DNA of 64,000 nt from Pseudomonadales bacterium (GCA_024234215.1 JACKOQ010000003.1:248001-312000), one strand, 5' to 3'; counted from the first letter of the stretch, positions 26,900 to 36,084 are shown. Notes: generated from the sequence alone by a model not told the origin. Program-made: numbers and translations.

Positions 26900-27949
26900 A
26901 TGAGCGGGTTCTATGCGTCAGCAGATGTGGGCAACTTCGACATGTACGATGACATTCTCACCTTCGATGAGGTGGACGAGGAGTTCGAAACCCTCGATGA
27001 CACCTCGGCGCTGGATGAGGGGTTGTCCGCCGTACTGGGCAGAGCGAGCCGGCGTGTGACCCATGGAGTGACCACCGTCGAAGGCAGCAACGCCTCGATC
27101 AATGTCACGCTGCAGAAGAATCTCGACGCCACCCAGATCTACCTCAGCGAAATCGGCTTCACGCCACTGCTGTCGGCCCGCGAGGAGGTCTTCTTCGCCC
27201 GCCGCGCACTGCGCGGTGAACTGAAAGCCCGCAACCGCATGATCGAGAGCAACCTGCGCCTGGTGGTGAAGATCTCCCGCCGCTACCTCAACCGTGGCCT
27301 CTCTCTGCTCGACGTGATCGAAGAGGGCAACCTCGGGCTGATCCGGGCCGTCGAAAAATTCGACCCCGAGCGCGGCTTTCGCTTCTCGACCTATGCCACC
27401 TGGTGGATTCGTCAGACCATCGAGCGGGCCATCATGAGCCAGACCCGCACCATCCGGCTGCCGATCCACATCGTCAAGGAGCTCAACGTCTACCTGCGGG
27501 CGGCCCGCGAGCTGACCAAGCACCTCGACCATGATCCCACCGCCGACGATGTCGCCAAGCTGCTCGACAAGCCGGTCGACGACGTGACACGCATGTTCAA
27601 GCTGAACGAGCGCATCACCTCGATCGATGTGCCGGTTGCCGCCGATTCCGACCGCTCGGTGCTCGATACCCTCCCCGATCTGCACCTGCCCGATCCGGTC
27701 GAAACCCTGCAACAGAACGACCTGCACGCCAACCTCGGCAAATGGCTCGACCAACTGTCGGACAAACAGGCCGAAGTGCTGTCACGCCGCTTTGGTCTGC
27801 GCGGTTATGAAATGACCACGCTCGAGGATGTCGGCAAGGAGATCGGCCTCACCCGCGAACGGGTCCGGCAGATCCAGGTCGAAGCCCTGCGGCGACTGCG
27901 TGAAATCATGGAAGAAAATGGCCTCAGCAGCGAAGCGGTCTTCAGTTGA
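26900..27949 (+). CDS. rpoS: RNA polymerase sigma factor RpoS
   Basis: RpoS is the stationary-phase and general stress sigma factor. The 349-residue protein has an acidic N-terminal region (15-40), region 1.2 (DATQIYLSEIGFTPLLSAREE), region 2 (NLRLVVKISRRYLNRGLSLLDVIEEGNLGLIRAVEKFD, then FSTYATWWIRQTIERAIM), region 3 (IHIVKELNVYLRAARELT), and region 4 with the helix-turn-helix TLEDVGKEIGLTRERVRQIQVEAL. The KYRR-type residues that separate RpoS from RpoD are replaced by the expected ISRRYLNRG. The ATG at 26900 has GGGAG seven bases upstream; in-frame TTG and ATG codons further up are less well placed. Confidence 0.97.
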   Translation: MSGFYASADVGNFDMYDDILTFDEVDEEFETLDDTSALDEGLSAVLGRASRRVTHGVTTVEGSNASINVTLQKNLDATQIYLSEIGFTPLLSAREEVFFARRALRGELKARNRMIESNLRLVVKISRRYLNRGLSLLDVIEEGNLGLIRAVEKFDPERGFRFSTYATWWIRQTIERAIMSQTRTIRLPIHIVKELNVYLRAARELTKHLDHDPTADDVAKLLDKPVDDVTRMFKLNERITSIDVPVAADSDRSVLDTLPDLHLPDPVETLQQNDLHANLGKWLDQLSDKQAEVLSRRFGLRGYEMTTLEDVGKEIGLTRERVRQIQVEALRRLREIMEENGLSSEAVFS

Positions 27950-27964
27950 AGCCACGTCCGGTTA

Positions 27965-27991
27965 CCGCCCGACCGGCTCGCCGGTGGGCGG
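27965..27991. terminator. Hairpin after rpoS
   Basis: CCGCCC-G-ACCGG, loop CTCG, CCGGT-GGGCGG forms an 11-bp stem with one bulge, 16 bases past the rpoS stop. No T tract follows, so it is either a Rho-type or mRNA 3'-end structure. Confidence 0.4.
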
Positions 27992-28040
27992 CGGCTGACC
28001 CGTCCGGCACGTCACCGCACTTCATGCTGAACTGCCACCG

Positions 28041-28793
28041 ATGAGCATCGATCAGCCACGTTTTTCCGCCTGCTTCATGGGCACCGGTCCGGCTGGCGGC
28101 AGCGAACTCGGCAGTTCGGCCTGCGTCATCGAAGAGTCTGGCCAACCCCAGCTGCTGATCGACTGCGGCCCTGACACCCTGCTGCGCTATGAAGCCTGCT
28201 ATCAGCGGCTGCCCGAAGCACTCTTCATCACCCACTGCCACTTCGACCACATCGGCGGCCTGGAGACGCTCTTCTACCGCGCCACCTTCGCACCTGAACC
28301 ACGGGAGATCCGGCTGTTCGTTCCGGTGACCCTGCTGACCACCCTGCACCATCGGCTGGCAGCCGGCGTCAGTTGCCTGGCCGAAGGGGGCGTCAACTTC
28401 TGGGATTCATTCAGGCTGATTCCGGTCGATACCGGCTTCTGGTTGAAGCACAACCACTATCGGGTCTTTCCTGCCCGCCACCATCTGCCCGACAGCGCCT
28501 TTGGCCTGGCTCTGCCGGGTCAGTTCTTCTACAGTGGCGACACCCGGCCGATTCCGGAGCAACTGCTGCTACATGCCAGTCAGGGAGAAGTGATCCTGCA
28601 TGATGCCCGTGTCACCGGCAATCCATCTCACAGCGGTCTCGATGACCTGCTGCGCGAATACGATGCCGCACAGCGTGGCCGCATGGTGATTTATCACCAT
28701 CTGCCCGGTGACGAACCACTGTTTGAAAGCGCTGGATTCGCCGTGGCCAGCCCGTTTCGAAAGATAACCCTTGGCGCAGGCCACGTCCGGTAG
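28041..28793 (+). CDS. Metallo-beta-lactamase fold hydrolase
   Basis: This 250-residue protein has the MBL metal-binding motif HxHxDH at residues 65-70 (THCHFDHIGG), an upstream LLIDCGPDTL strand, later ligands in FPARHHL, YSGDTRP and VIYHHLP, and no signal peptide. The pattern resembles the RNase Z/PhnP-like cytoplasmic branch rather than beta-lactamases, but the substrate cannot be told. It is 91 bases after rpoS on the same strand and may be transcribed on its own. Downstream is a tRNA gene on the other strand. Confidence 0.8.
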   Translation: MSIDQPRFSACFMGTGPAGGSELGSSACVIEESGQPQLLIDCGPDTLLRYEACYQRLPEALFITHCHFDHIGGLETLFYRATFAPEPREIRLFVPVTLLTTLHHRLAAGVSCLAEGGVNFWDSFRLIPVDTGFWLKHNHYRVFPARHHLPDSAFGLALPGQFFYSGDTRPIPEQLLLHASQGEVILHDARVTGNPSHSGLDDLLREYDAAQRGRMVIYHHLPGDEPLFESAGFAVASPFRKITLGAGHVR

Positions 28794-28819
28794 ACGTGAA
28801 ACGAAGAAGAGATCGGAAT

Positions 28820-28896
28820 TGGTCGGGACGACAGGATTTGAACCTGCGACCACCACACCCCCAGTGTGGTGCGCTACCAAGCTGCGCTACGCCCCG
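28820..28896 (-). tRNA. tRNA-Pro, anticodon GGG, CCA encoded
   Basis: The cloverleaf is complete: acceptor CGGGGCG pairs with CGTCCCG (one G-T), D arm GCGC/GCGC with AGCTTGGTA loop, anticodon stem CCACA/TGTGG with loop CTGGGGG (anticodon GGG), T arm GCAGG-TTCAAAT-CCTGT, discriminator A, and an encoded CCA. It is 77 bases with CCA and reads CCC and CCU codons. Confidence 0.97.
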
Positions 28897-28936
28897 ATAC
28901 TCGGCATCACGGGCCCAAGGGCCTGCAAAGGCGCGA

Positions 28937-28942
28937 ACTATA
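28937..28942 (-). promoter_or_regulatory. Candidate -10 box for tRNA-Pro
   Basis: TATAGT on the minus strand lies about 40 bases before the tRNA 5' end and is followed by a GC-rich discriminator (TCGCGCC), as is usual for stringently controlled stable-RNA promoters. I see no good -35. Confidence 0.4.
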
Positions 28943-28987
28943 GCCGAAAGCAGCTGTTGACGAAAGGCTTGCGGCACCTCTGAAGCC

Positions 28988-30166
28988 GTGGATTCACTCA
29001 CCGCCCTGGATGTCAGTTGCGTGAACAACCGCCCCGACCACCAACTCGATCCACCGGTTCTGTTCATCGAGCAACCCAACCGCCACGGCGGCAAGATCGG
29101 CCATGCGATCCTGAATGCCGAGCGCACCCTCAATGCGCTGTCGCTGCCGATGATCGAACTGCTCGACCAGCAGCTGCGGCGATGGGCCGAAGATCCTGAA
29201 CTGATTCTGGTGGTGCTGAAGGGTGCCGGCCAGCGCGCTTTCTGTGCCGGCGGCGATGTGGTCGAACTCCATCGCAGCATGATCGCCCACCCCGACGGAC
29301 CCAATCCCTACGCCGAAGCGTTCTTCAGCCGCGAATACCGGCTCGATCACCTGCTGCACCGCTATCCAAAACCGCTGCTGTGCTGGGGATCCGGCATCGT
29401 CATGGGGGGTGGATGGGGATTGATGGCCGGTTGCAGCCACCGGGTGGTCACGCCCGACTCACGCCTGGCCATGCCGGAAATCCGCATCGGCCTCTATCCC
29501 GACGCCGGCGCCAGTTGGTTTCTCGGGCAACTGCCCAGGCAGATCAGCCTGTTTCTCGGTTTGACCGGCGCCCCGCTCAATGCCAGCGATGCGCGGCTGC
29601 TTGGTGTGGCCGATCACCTGCTCAGCCGTGAAAACCAGGTCGAGGTCGAACAGCGCCTGCAACAGACGCAGTGGAACCAGGAGAGCACCAGCAACCACCA
29701 GCACTTGAGTGCGCTGCTCGCAGAGATCGCTGGAAAGCAATCTGCCCAGCCACCTGAATCAGCAACCGAAAAACACCAGAGCCTCATTCATGAAACCTGC
29801 GCGGCCACTGAGTTGGCCGCTGTCGTGGAGGCCATCCTGGAACTGCCACAGCATGATCCATGGCTTGCCGGCGCGGTGAAAAATCTGCGAGAAGGGTCGA
29901 TGATTTCGGCGCTGCTCACTTGGCACCAGTTGCGCGAACAGCCGCCTGCTTCACTGGCTGGGGCGTTCCGACAGGAGTTGGTGCTGTCACTACAGTGCGC
30001 CTGTCAGCACGAATTCACCGAAGGAGTGCGCGCCCGGCTGGTCGAACGTGATCAACGGCCAAAGTGGCGCTATCCTTCTATTCGCGCGCTGCCTGACCGA
30101 CTGCTCGAAAGTTTTACTGAAGCGCCGTGGCCGGATGGCAGACATCCGCTGGCCGATCTGAACTAG
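28988..30166 (+). CDS. Enoyl-CoA hydratase/isomerase family protein, 3-hydroxyisobutyryl-CoA hydrolase-like
   Basis: This 392-residue crotonase-fold protein has the oxyanion-hole segments AFCAGGDVVELH (about 85-96) and GIVMGGGWGLMAG (about 136-148), then MPEIRIGLYPDAGASWFL with the acidic residues used by the hydrolase branch. It continues with the long C-terminal region typical of 3-hydroxyisobutyryl-CoA hydrolases (valine breakdown; 350-400 residues versus about 260 for plain hydratases). The segment around 225-260 is Gln/Ser-rich and divergent. The start is GTG at 28988. It stands alone and ends 31 bases before a clear terminator. Confidence 0.82.
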   Translation: MDSLTALDVSCVNNRPDHQLDPPVLFIEQPNRHGGKIGHAILNAERTLNALSLPMIELLDQQLRRWAEDPELILVVLKGAGQRAFCAGGDVVELHRSMIAHPDGPNPYAEAFFSREYRLDHLLHRYPKPLLCWGSGIVMGGGWGLMAGCSHRVVTPDSRLAMPEIRIGLYPDAGASWFLGQLPRQISLFLGLTGAPLNASDARLLGVADHLLSRENQVEVEQRLQQTQWNQESTSNHQHLSALLAEIAGKQSAQPPESATEKHQSLIHETCAATELAAVVEAILELPQHDPWLAGAVKNLREGSMISALLTWHQLREQPPASLAGAFRQELVLSLQCACQHEFTEGVRARLVERDQRPKWRYPSIRALPDRLLESFTEAPWPDGRHPLADLN

Positions 30167-30196
30167 AGGTGACGAGAACGAAGATGGGGGAAAAAT

Positions 30197-30227
30197 AAAA
30201 GGGGCGCCCATCCAGTACGCCCCTTTT
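30197..30227 (+). terminator. Intrinsic terminator, bidirectional
   Basis: A perfect 10-bp stem (AAAAGGGGCG / CGCCCCTTTT) with an 11-base loop lies 31 bases after the hydrolase stop. The A and T ends of the stem give a U run in either direction. It closes the preceding gene. Confidence 0.88.
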
Positions 30228-30430
30228 ATCCAGCCTAACAACCCTGTCGGCTCAGTTCCGTTGCAACCTCCCTATTTGTGCATCCTGCATTGCGCCTCCT
30301 GCATTGCTTCCATGCGGGAGCAAATCTAGCAAAACCCTGTGGCTTTGAATCACCCCGCTCAAGCAAAAAGCGCAGACGACAGCGCTGAAGAATATAAAAT
30401 AAATATTGTTATCAATCTATTAAGAATAAT

Positions 30431-30459
30431 TTGACGCATTGGTCAGCAAATTTTTAAGA
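30431..30459 (+). promoter_or_regulatory. Candidate cysK promoter in a 398-base AT-rich intergenic region
   Basis: The region from 30228 to 30625 has no gene I can support and is markedly AT-rich between about 30385 and 30460. Within it TTGACG (30431-30436) and TTAAGA (30454-30459) are spaced by 17 bases. This would leave a leader of about 160 bases before cysK. AT-rich upstream tracts are typical of CysB-activated sulfur genes, but I cannot define a CysB site. Confidence 0.4.
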
Positions 30460-30625
30460 AGAGACCGCCGACGATTTGAGACATCTCTTAGAAAAAAGAT
30501 GCCGATATCGCAGGCCGTGCTCCCACTTCACGGTGGCAGATTGCCTCCTCACCGACCATCGGGCACACTGCGAGGGCCGGATTGAAACGGACCACACCCA
30601 TCATCAAGCTTTTCAAGGAGTCCTC

Positions 30626-31594
30626 ATGGCCAATCTCTTTGCGGACAACAGCCTGTCGATCGGCAATACCCCGATGGTCAAGTTGAATCGCGTGACCCAA
30701 GGCAGCGTGTACGCCAAGATCGAAGGGCGGAATCCCGCCTACTCGGTCAAGTGCCGGATCGGCGCGTCGATGGTGTGGGATGCGGAAAAATCAGGCCGAC
30801 TGAAGCCGGGCATGGAACTGGTCGAACCCACCAGCGGCAACACCGGCATCGCACTCGCCTATGTCGCTGCGGCCAGAGGCTATGGACTGACCCTGACGAT
30901 GCCCTCAAGCTTCTCTCTGGAGCGTCGCAAGATCATGCGTGCGCTTGGCGCCAAGCTGATATTGACCGACCCATCCAAGGGGATGAACGGTGCCATCGTC
31001 AAGGCGCAGGAGATCGCCCAGAGCAACCCCGACCGCTACTTGCTGTTGCAGCAGTTCGAGAATCCGGCCAACCCTGCCATCCATGAACAGACCACAGGTC
31101 CAGAAATCTGGCGCGACACCGATGGCAAAATCGACATCCTGGTCGCAGGCGTTGGCACCGGCGGGACCTTGACCGGCGTTTCACGCTACATCAAGCAGAC
31201 CCAGGGCAAACCGATCACCACCGTGGCCGTGGAGCCCCTTGACTCCTCCGTGATCAAAAACACCCTCGAAGGCAAGGCACCCGCCCACAAGCCTCACAAA
31301 ATTCAGGGCATCGGGGCAGGTTTCGTGCCGAAAAATCTCGATCTCGGTCTGGTCGATCAGGTCGAACAGGTCAGCAATGACGAGGCGATCGCCTTCGCCC
31401 ACCGCCTGATGCGCGAAGAAGGCATTCTGGCAGGCATCTCCTGTGGCGCCGCTGCCGCCGCAGCAGCCCGCGTCGCCGCACAGCCCCAGCATCAGGGCAA
31501 ATGTATCGTGGTGATCCTGCCCGACTCGGCGGAGCGCTATCTGTCGAGCGCACTCTTCGAAGGGCTGTTCACCGAGGCCGAACTGCAGCAATGA
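30626..31594 (+). CDS. cysK: Cysteine synthase A (O-acetylserine sulfhydrylase)
   Basis: CysK makes cysteine from O-acetylserine and sulfide. The 322-residue PLP enzyme has the cofactor lysine K42 in NPAYSVKCRIG, the substrate loop EPTSGNTGIALA, the phosphate-binding VGTGGTLTGVSRY and the GISCGAAAAAA end motif. KCRIGASMVWDAEKSG is of the CysK rather than the CysM type. A strong AAGGAG precedes the ATG at 30626; the 50 upstream in-frame codons are leader. Length is the same as E. coli CysK (323). Confidence 0.97.
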   Translation: MANLFADNSLSIGNTPMVKLNRVTQGSVYAKIEGRNPAYSVKCRIGASMVWDAEKSGRLKPGMELVEPTSGNTGIALAYVAAARGYGLTLTMPSSFSLERRKIMRALGAKLILTDPSKGMNGAIVKAQEIAQSNPDRYLLLQQFENPANPAIHEQTTGPEIWRDTDGKIDILVAGVGTGGTLTGVSRYIKQTQGKPITTVAVEPLDSSVIKNTLEGKAPAHKPHKIQGIGAGFVPKNLDLGLVDQVEQVSNDEAIAFAHRLMREEGILAGISCGAAAAAAARVAAQPQHQGKCIVVILPDSAERYLSSALFEGLFTEAELQQ

Positions 31595-31637
31595 AGCACA
31601 AGCCATTGCAGGGGCGGCGCTGACAACAATCAGCCGC

Positions 31638-31886
31638 TCACTCTGCCGTTTTGGCCTGTGCCTGCAGCAGACCGTAAAGCTGATCCTTCAGCCACAGGCG
31701 TTCACGCTTGAGGCCTTCGATGTAGCCATCCGAGCTGACTTCGATGCCGGTCTCGATGCGTCGCACCTCCCGGTCAACATCGTGGTAGCGTTCGAACAGC
31801 CTGGCGAAGTGCGCATCATTCATTTTCAGACGATGGATCGCTTCGCGGTATTCAGGCAATTCGTGAATCAAATCATGCTTGTCCAT
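31638..31886 (-). CDS. YdcH/DUF465 family small protein
   Basis: This 82-residue, highly charged helical protein matches the DUF465 family (YdcH, SlyX-like), with an N-terminal HDLIHELPEYREAIHRLKMNDAHFARLFERYHDVD block and a C-terminal LKRERLWLKDQLYGLL helix. Function is unknown. The ATG at 31886 follows AAGGGGTG; a GTG two codons upstream is possible. It converges on cysK. The 166 bases upstream (31887-32052) show nothing further. Confidence 0.85.
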   Translation of the reverse strand: MDKHDLIHELPEYREAIHRLKMNDAHFARLFERYHDVDREVRRIETGIEVSSDGYIEGLKRERLWLKDQLYGLLQAQAKTAE

Positions 31887-32052
31887 CTTCACCCCTTCTG
31901 CTGCGTCGGCTCATCTTCTCATACCCTCGAGGCGGCACCATGACCTGCATCAAGCAACAGCGACACCCCGATGGCGATTGCGATCGTCCGTACCCTCTCA
32001 GACAAGCGGGCATCTGCCGCAGTCAAGCGACTCTCGGCAGAGGGCAATCGAA

Positions 32053-32307
32053 TCAATGCAGAGTGCGAGGTTCCAGATCGTCATCGGCACCCTGATCAAG
32101 ATGAGCAGAGAACGAATGGGCTCTGCCGATGAGCTGGATTCCAGCCTGGATCATCGCCTTGGCGATTTCGACATGGGAGGAATTCAGATAGGAGATGGCC
32201 TCATCGGAGAAGCGCAGCTGGATCAGCGGATCACCCGCGCCATCACTGCGCTGCAGCACCACTTCACCATCGGCGAGCTCGACAATTTCCAGAAAGGTTG
32301 CGGCCAT
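32053..32307 (-). CDS. Conserved hypothetical protein (84 aa)
   Basis: This protein begins ATFLEIVELADGEVVLQRS and continues with LIQLRFSDEAISYL and HVEIAKAMIQAGIQLIG. It is a small alpha-beta protein of the kind conserved in Pseudomonas and relatives, with no known function. A strong AGGAGTGATAG site precedes the ATG at 32307. The last ~20 residues are acidic and variable. It lies 70 bases downstream of the next minus-strand gene, possibly in one transcript. Confidence 0.72.
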   Translation of the reverse strand: MAATFLEIVELADGEVVLQRSDGAGDPLIQLRFSDEAISYLNSSHVEIAKAMIQAGIQLIGRAHSFSAHLDQGADDDLEPRTLH

Positions 32308-32377
32308 CTATCACTCCTGCTTCAGGGAGCCTTGAAAATACCCCCCGAAGCGCACCGCTGTCAACGCAACCGCCTTG

Positions 32378-32908
32378 TTACCACTGCGCCATGCCTTGCC
32401 GCTGCCGCTCTATCAACTCCATGGCCGCACTCAACCAGCTCGCGCATTCAGCGACAGTGGGCAGAACGGCCCGCTGTTCAGCAAGCTCTTGCAGATCAAG
32501 CAAGGTCATGTGCGATTCCAGGCCATTCCGTGCCGGCTCGCTGTTGACGCCAATCCCCTCGCTGCACGCATGGTAAAAAACAGCGAGGCGCTTCAGCCAG
32601 GAGTCGCCACGCGATGCAAGAATTCGCAGCTCACTGATTTCCGGTGAGGCTCCACACCGCTCGGCCAGCAGTGACAGCATCGATTCAAGATCCGGCGCAG
32701 GCAGCGGATCAATCTTGTAAAAACCCGCCACTTCAATCAGATGGCAGCGCACCGCACCAGTCAGATGAAAAGCAAAGGATTCGCTGTAGGCAACCCGCCG
32801 CGACAGCAGGTCGGTGGCGGAGAGTCCCGCCATCTTTTCGAGTTCACGCAGATGGATGCGTGCAAAATGGAGCTTCTGGCCAACCCGCCTGGGCAACGCA
32901 TCGTTCAT
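32378..32908 (-). CDS. Conserved hypothetical protein, DUF6586-like
   Basis: This 176-residue protein is soluble and mostly helical. Its opening RVGQKLHFARIHLRELEKM and the mid-segment AVRCHLIEVAGFY followed by SWLKRLAVFYHACSEG resemble a Pseudomonadales family annotated as DUF6586. Function is unknown. Isolated by 139 bases (32909-33047, nothing visible) from the translation operon on its right. The family name is from memory and tentative. Confidence 0.6.
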   Translation of the reverse strand: MNDALPRRVGQKLHFARIHLRELEKMAGLSATDLLSRRVAYSESFAFHLTGAVRCHLIEVAGFYKIDPLPAPDLESMLSLLAERCGASPEISELRILASRGDSWLKRLAVFYHACSEGIGVNSEPARNGLESHMTLLDLQELAEQRAVLPTVAECASWLSAAMELIERQRQGMAQW

Positions 32909-33047
32909 GCATGGACCTCAGCTTCGATTGCCCCGCACGGTGCGCACACCCGATTCAATGCTCGTTTTTCATGGATGCGAAACTGGGTGCAGCCGGCATG
33001 GCTGGTGCGATGAAACAACATTCGGCAAAAGCGCGACCGGCGGCCAA

Positions 33048-33404
33048 TCACTCTTTCAACTGGAGCAGAAGCTGTTCCAGTTCCGCGATCATCTGACGCA
33101 CCAACTGCCGGTATTGTGTCTCTTCATGCTTGGCTTCATCACCTGACAGCCGCTGACGTGCGCCGCCGATGGTATAGCCCTGATCGTAGAGCAGGCTGCG
33201 AATCTGCCTGATCAGCAGCACCTCCTGCCGCTGGTAGTAACGGCGGTTGCCGCGCCGCTTGACTGGATTGAGCTGCGGGAATTCCTGCTCCCAGTAACGC
33301 AGCACATGGGGTTTGACGTCACACAGTTCACTCACTTCACCGATGGTGAAGTACTTTTTTCCGGGAATGACCGGCAACTCATTGTTTTGGCTTGGTTCCA
33401 ACAT
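33048..33404 (-). CDS. MerR family transcriptional regulator downstream of ihfA
   Basis: This 118-residue protein has a MerR helix-turn-helix (about 15-45: KKYFTIGEVSELCDVKPHVLRYWEQEFPQL), the wing with RRGNRRYYQRQEVLLI, and a short coiled-coil dimerisation helix. It has no effector domain and no metal-binding cysteines at the C-terminus. It is the regulator conserved directly after ihfA in pseudomonads. The ATG at 33404 matches that family (start MLEPSQNN) and overlaps the end of ihfA by 26 bases. Targets are unknown. Confidence 0.9.
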   Translation of the reverse strand: MLEPSQNNELPVIPGKKYFTIGEVSELCDVKPHVLRYWEQEFPQLNPVKRRGNRRYYQRQEVLLIRQIRSLLYDQGYTIGGARQRLSGDEAKHEETQYRQLVRQMIAELEQLLLQLKE

Positions 33405-33693
33405 AGTTTTCGACACGCGCCTTCAGTTTTTGCCCCGGACGAAAGGTGACCACCCGGCGTGCAGTGATCGGAATCTCTTCACCGGTCTTCGGATTTCGTC
33501 CAGGTCGCCGATTCTTGTCTCGCAACTCGAAGTTGCCAAATCCAGACAACTTGACGTGCTCGTTTGACTCAAGACAGAGTTTGATCTCTTCGAAGAAGAG
33601 TTCAACGATCTCCTTCGCTTCACGTTTGTTGAGCCCCACCTCTTCAAACAGGCGTTCAGCCATCTCCGCCTTGGTGAGCACACGCGACTCCAT
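33379..33693 (-). CDS. ihfA: Integration host factor subunit alpha
   Basis: IhfA pairs with IhfB to bend DNA sharply at specific sites. The 104-residue protein has the dimer helices (LTKAEMAERLFEEVGLNKREAKEIVELFFEEI), the KLSGFGNFELRDKNRRPGRNP arm carrying the DNA-intercalating proline, and ITARRVVTFRPGQKLKARVE. It lies 6 bases after pheT, the conserved gammaproteobacterial arrangement. Confidence 0.98.
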   Translation of the reverse strand: MESRVLTKAEMAERLFEEVGLNKREAKEIVELFFEEIKLCLESNEHVKLSGFGNFELRDKNRRPGRNPKTGEEIPITARRVVTFRPGQKLKARVENYVGTKPKQ

Positions 33694-33699
33694 CTGTTG

Positions 33700-36084
33700 T
33701 TATCTCCTCATCTCCGCCTGAAACCGCTGCTCCAATGCACGGATCACCGCATCCAGACTGCTCTGGATTTCCGCTTCGCCAAGAGTGTGCGATTGTGATT
33801 GAAATATCAACCCCAATGCCATACTTTTTCTTTTAGGATCAATGCCTTTTCCTTGATACAGATCAAACAGGATCAGCTGCGACAGATCAGGCCCGGCAGC
33901 GGCCTTGATCGCCTGCTCGAGCATCCTGAACGGCAACTCCCGGTCGACCAGAAACGCCAGATCCCGCCTCACGCTTGGGTAATGAGACCAGCTCCTGTAG
34001 GCTTCGAGATGATTCTCAAGCGCTAAATTCAAATTTAATTCAAAAAGATATGGAACTGACTTCAAGTCAAAGCTATCTACAAGGGTGGGATGGAGCTGCC
34101 CCATCTGACCCAGTACCTTGCCATCCCGGACAAGCTGTGCCGATTGTCCGGGATGCAGTGCCGGATGGTGTGCTGGCTGCAGTTCGAGCTGATGCCGTGC
34201 GCCAGTCAGTGCAAAAAGAGTCTCGATGTCACCCTTGAGATCAAAGAAATCGACCATTTCACTGTTGGTGATGCCCCAGGACTCCGGATGGCGCGATCCC
34301 GCAATCACTCCAGCCAGCATCGGCTCCTGCAGCAGTTGATCACCTTGCTGTACAAAGCGTAGCCCACTTTCAAACAGGCGGACGCGGGACTGCTGCCGAT
34401 TGAGGTTGCCCCGCAGCGCCAATAGCAGACCGGGCCAGAGACTGCCGCGCATGACCGCCATCTCTTTGGACATGGGATTGGCCAGCGGCAAGGCTTCGTG
34501 GGCCGGATCGATCAGGCGGTTCAGCTCCGGATCGACAAAGCTGTAGGTGATGGCCTCTTGATAACCCCGAGCGGTCAGGCGCCGGCGAAACTCCCGCAGC
34601 GACAGGGTCCGTTCGGAGCCGGCACCAGGCTGGAGCGGCATGAGTGGAACACGGGTGGGCAGCCGGTCATAGCCATGCAACCGTGCCAGCTCTTCGATCA
34701 GATCGACCTCGATGTTCAGATCGAAACGAAAACTGGGCACTGTCACGCACCACTGCCCGGCAGCCTCGGACTCGATCCGGCAACCCAGGCGGCCGAGCAG
34801 ATCTTCCACCTCCGTCGGCGCCATCTCCATGCCCAGCAGCCGGCTGATCCTCGATGCCCGCAACGCGATGACTGCGGGCTTTGGCAGCAGTTCGGGCTGC
34901 ACCTGCTCGATGATCGGACCGGGCACCCCGCCCACGATCCCGGTCAGCAATGCGGTGGCCCGCTCCAGCGCACGGCGCGGCAGTTCAAAATCGACACCGC
35001 GTTCATAGCGATGAGAGGCATCGGTGTGCAGCCCATGACGCCGGGCTCGGCCGGCAATCGCCAATGGGGCGAAGAAGGCGCTTTCGATGAACAGGTGGCG
35101 TGTCGTCGCGGTGACGCCAGAGTCCGCGCCCCCCATGATGCCGGCCATCGCCAACGGCTTGACCGCATCGGCGATCAGCAGAACCTCCTGATCCAACTGC
35201 AACTGCTGACCATCGAGCAGGGTGATCGATTCGCCCGCGCGCGCCATGCGCACCTGGATGCCGCCCTGAATTTTCTCCAGATCAAAGGCATGCAGCGGTT
35301 GCCCCAACTCCAGCATCACGTAGTTGGTCACATCCACCACTGGACTGATCGAGCGGACGCCACTGCGTCGCAGCCGTTCACGCAGCCACAGCGGTGTTTT
35401 GCAGTCCGGCTGGATGTTTTCTATCACGCGGCCGAGATAACGCGGACAGGCCTCGGGTGCTTCGACCCGCACGGGAATGACCCGCTCGCTCAACGCGGGT
35501 ACGGTGCGCTCGGCCGGAGCACAAACCGCCTGACGCGCCAGCACCCCCACCTCCCTGGCCAATCCGGCAATGCCGAGACAGTCACCGCGGTTCGGCGTCA
35601 GACCGATCTCGATGATCTGATCATCCAGTTGCAGCACATCACTCAGCGCGGCACCAAGCGGTGCCTGCGCATCCAGTTCCAGCAAACCCTCGCCTGCCAG
35701 ATCGAGGCCCAGCTCACTGGCTGCGGCCAGCATGCCCGCCGAATGGACTCCACGCACAGTGGTGGCGACGATTTCGCTGCCATCCGGCAGGCGAGCGCCA
35801 GCCAGCACCAGGGGCACGCGCAGGCCGACTCGCACATTGGGGGCGCCACAGACAACTTCCAACTCCCCCCGCTCACCCGCGTTGACGCGGCAGAGTCTGA
35901 GCCGATCGGCATTGGGGTGCGGCTGCACCGCGATGATCTCGGCCACCACCACACCACTGAGTGCGGGCGCTGCCGCACTCTGGCCATCCACTTCGAGGCC
36001 AGCCATCGTCAGGCGGGCCGACAGCTCCGCCGTGGCAAAAGGCGGATCGATCCATTCACGCAACCAGGCTTCACTAAACTTCAT
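33700..36084 (-). CDS. pheT: Phenylalanyl-tRNA synthetase beta subunit
   Basis: PheT is the large subunit of the alpha2-beta2 enzyme that charges tRNA-Phe. The 794-residue protein has the N-terminal tRNA-binding EMAP-like domain (about 39-150, VVAEIIAVQPHPNADRLRLCRVNAG), the B3/B4 editing domain (HAFDLEKIQG), the B5 domain, a pseudo-catalytic core with LFESGLRF, and the C-terminal ferredoxin-like anticodon-binding domain (YPSVRRDLAFLVD). Length matches E. coli (795). It lies 51 bases after pheS. Confidence 0.98.
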   Translation of the reverse strand: MKFSEAWLREWIDPPFATAELSARLTMAGLEVDGQSAAAPALSGVVVAEIIAVQPHPNADRLRLCRVNAGERGELEVVCGAPNVRVGLRVPLVLAGARLPDGSEIVATTVRGVHSAGMLAAASELGLDLAGEGLLELDAQAPLGAALSDVLQLDDQIIEIGLTPNRGDCLGIAGLAREVGVLARQAVCAPAERTVPALSERVIPVRVEAPEACPRYLGRVIENIQPDCKTPLWLRERLRRSGVRSISPVVDVTNYVMLELGQPLHAFDLEKIQGGIQVRMARAGESITLLDGQQLQLDQEVLLIADAVKPLAMAGIMGGADSGVTATTRHLFIESAFFAPLAIAGRARRHGLHTDASHRYERGVDFELPRRALERATALLTGIVGGVPGPIIEQVQPELLPKPAVIALRASRISRLLGMEMAPTEVEDLLGRLGCRIESEAAGQWCVTVPSFRFDLNIEVDLIEELARLHGYDRLPTRVPLMPLQPGAGSERTLSLREFRRRLTARGYQEAITYSFVDPELNRLIDPAHEALPLANPMSKEMAVMRGSLWPGLLLALRGNLNRQQSRVRLFESGLRFVQQGDQLLQEPMLAGVIAGSRHPESWGITNSEMVDFFDLKGDIETLFALTGARHQLELQPAHHPALHPGQSAQLVRDGKVLGQMGQLHPTLVDSFDLKSVPYLFELNLNLALENHLEAYRSWSHYPSVRRDLAFLVDRELPFRMLEQAIKAAAGPDLSQLILFDLYQGKGIDPKRKSMALGLIFQSQSHTLGEAEIQSSLDAVIRALEQRFQAEMRR

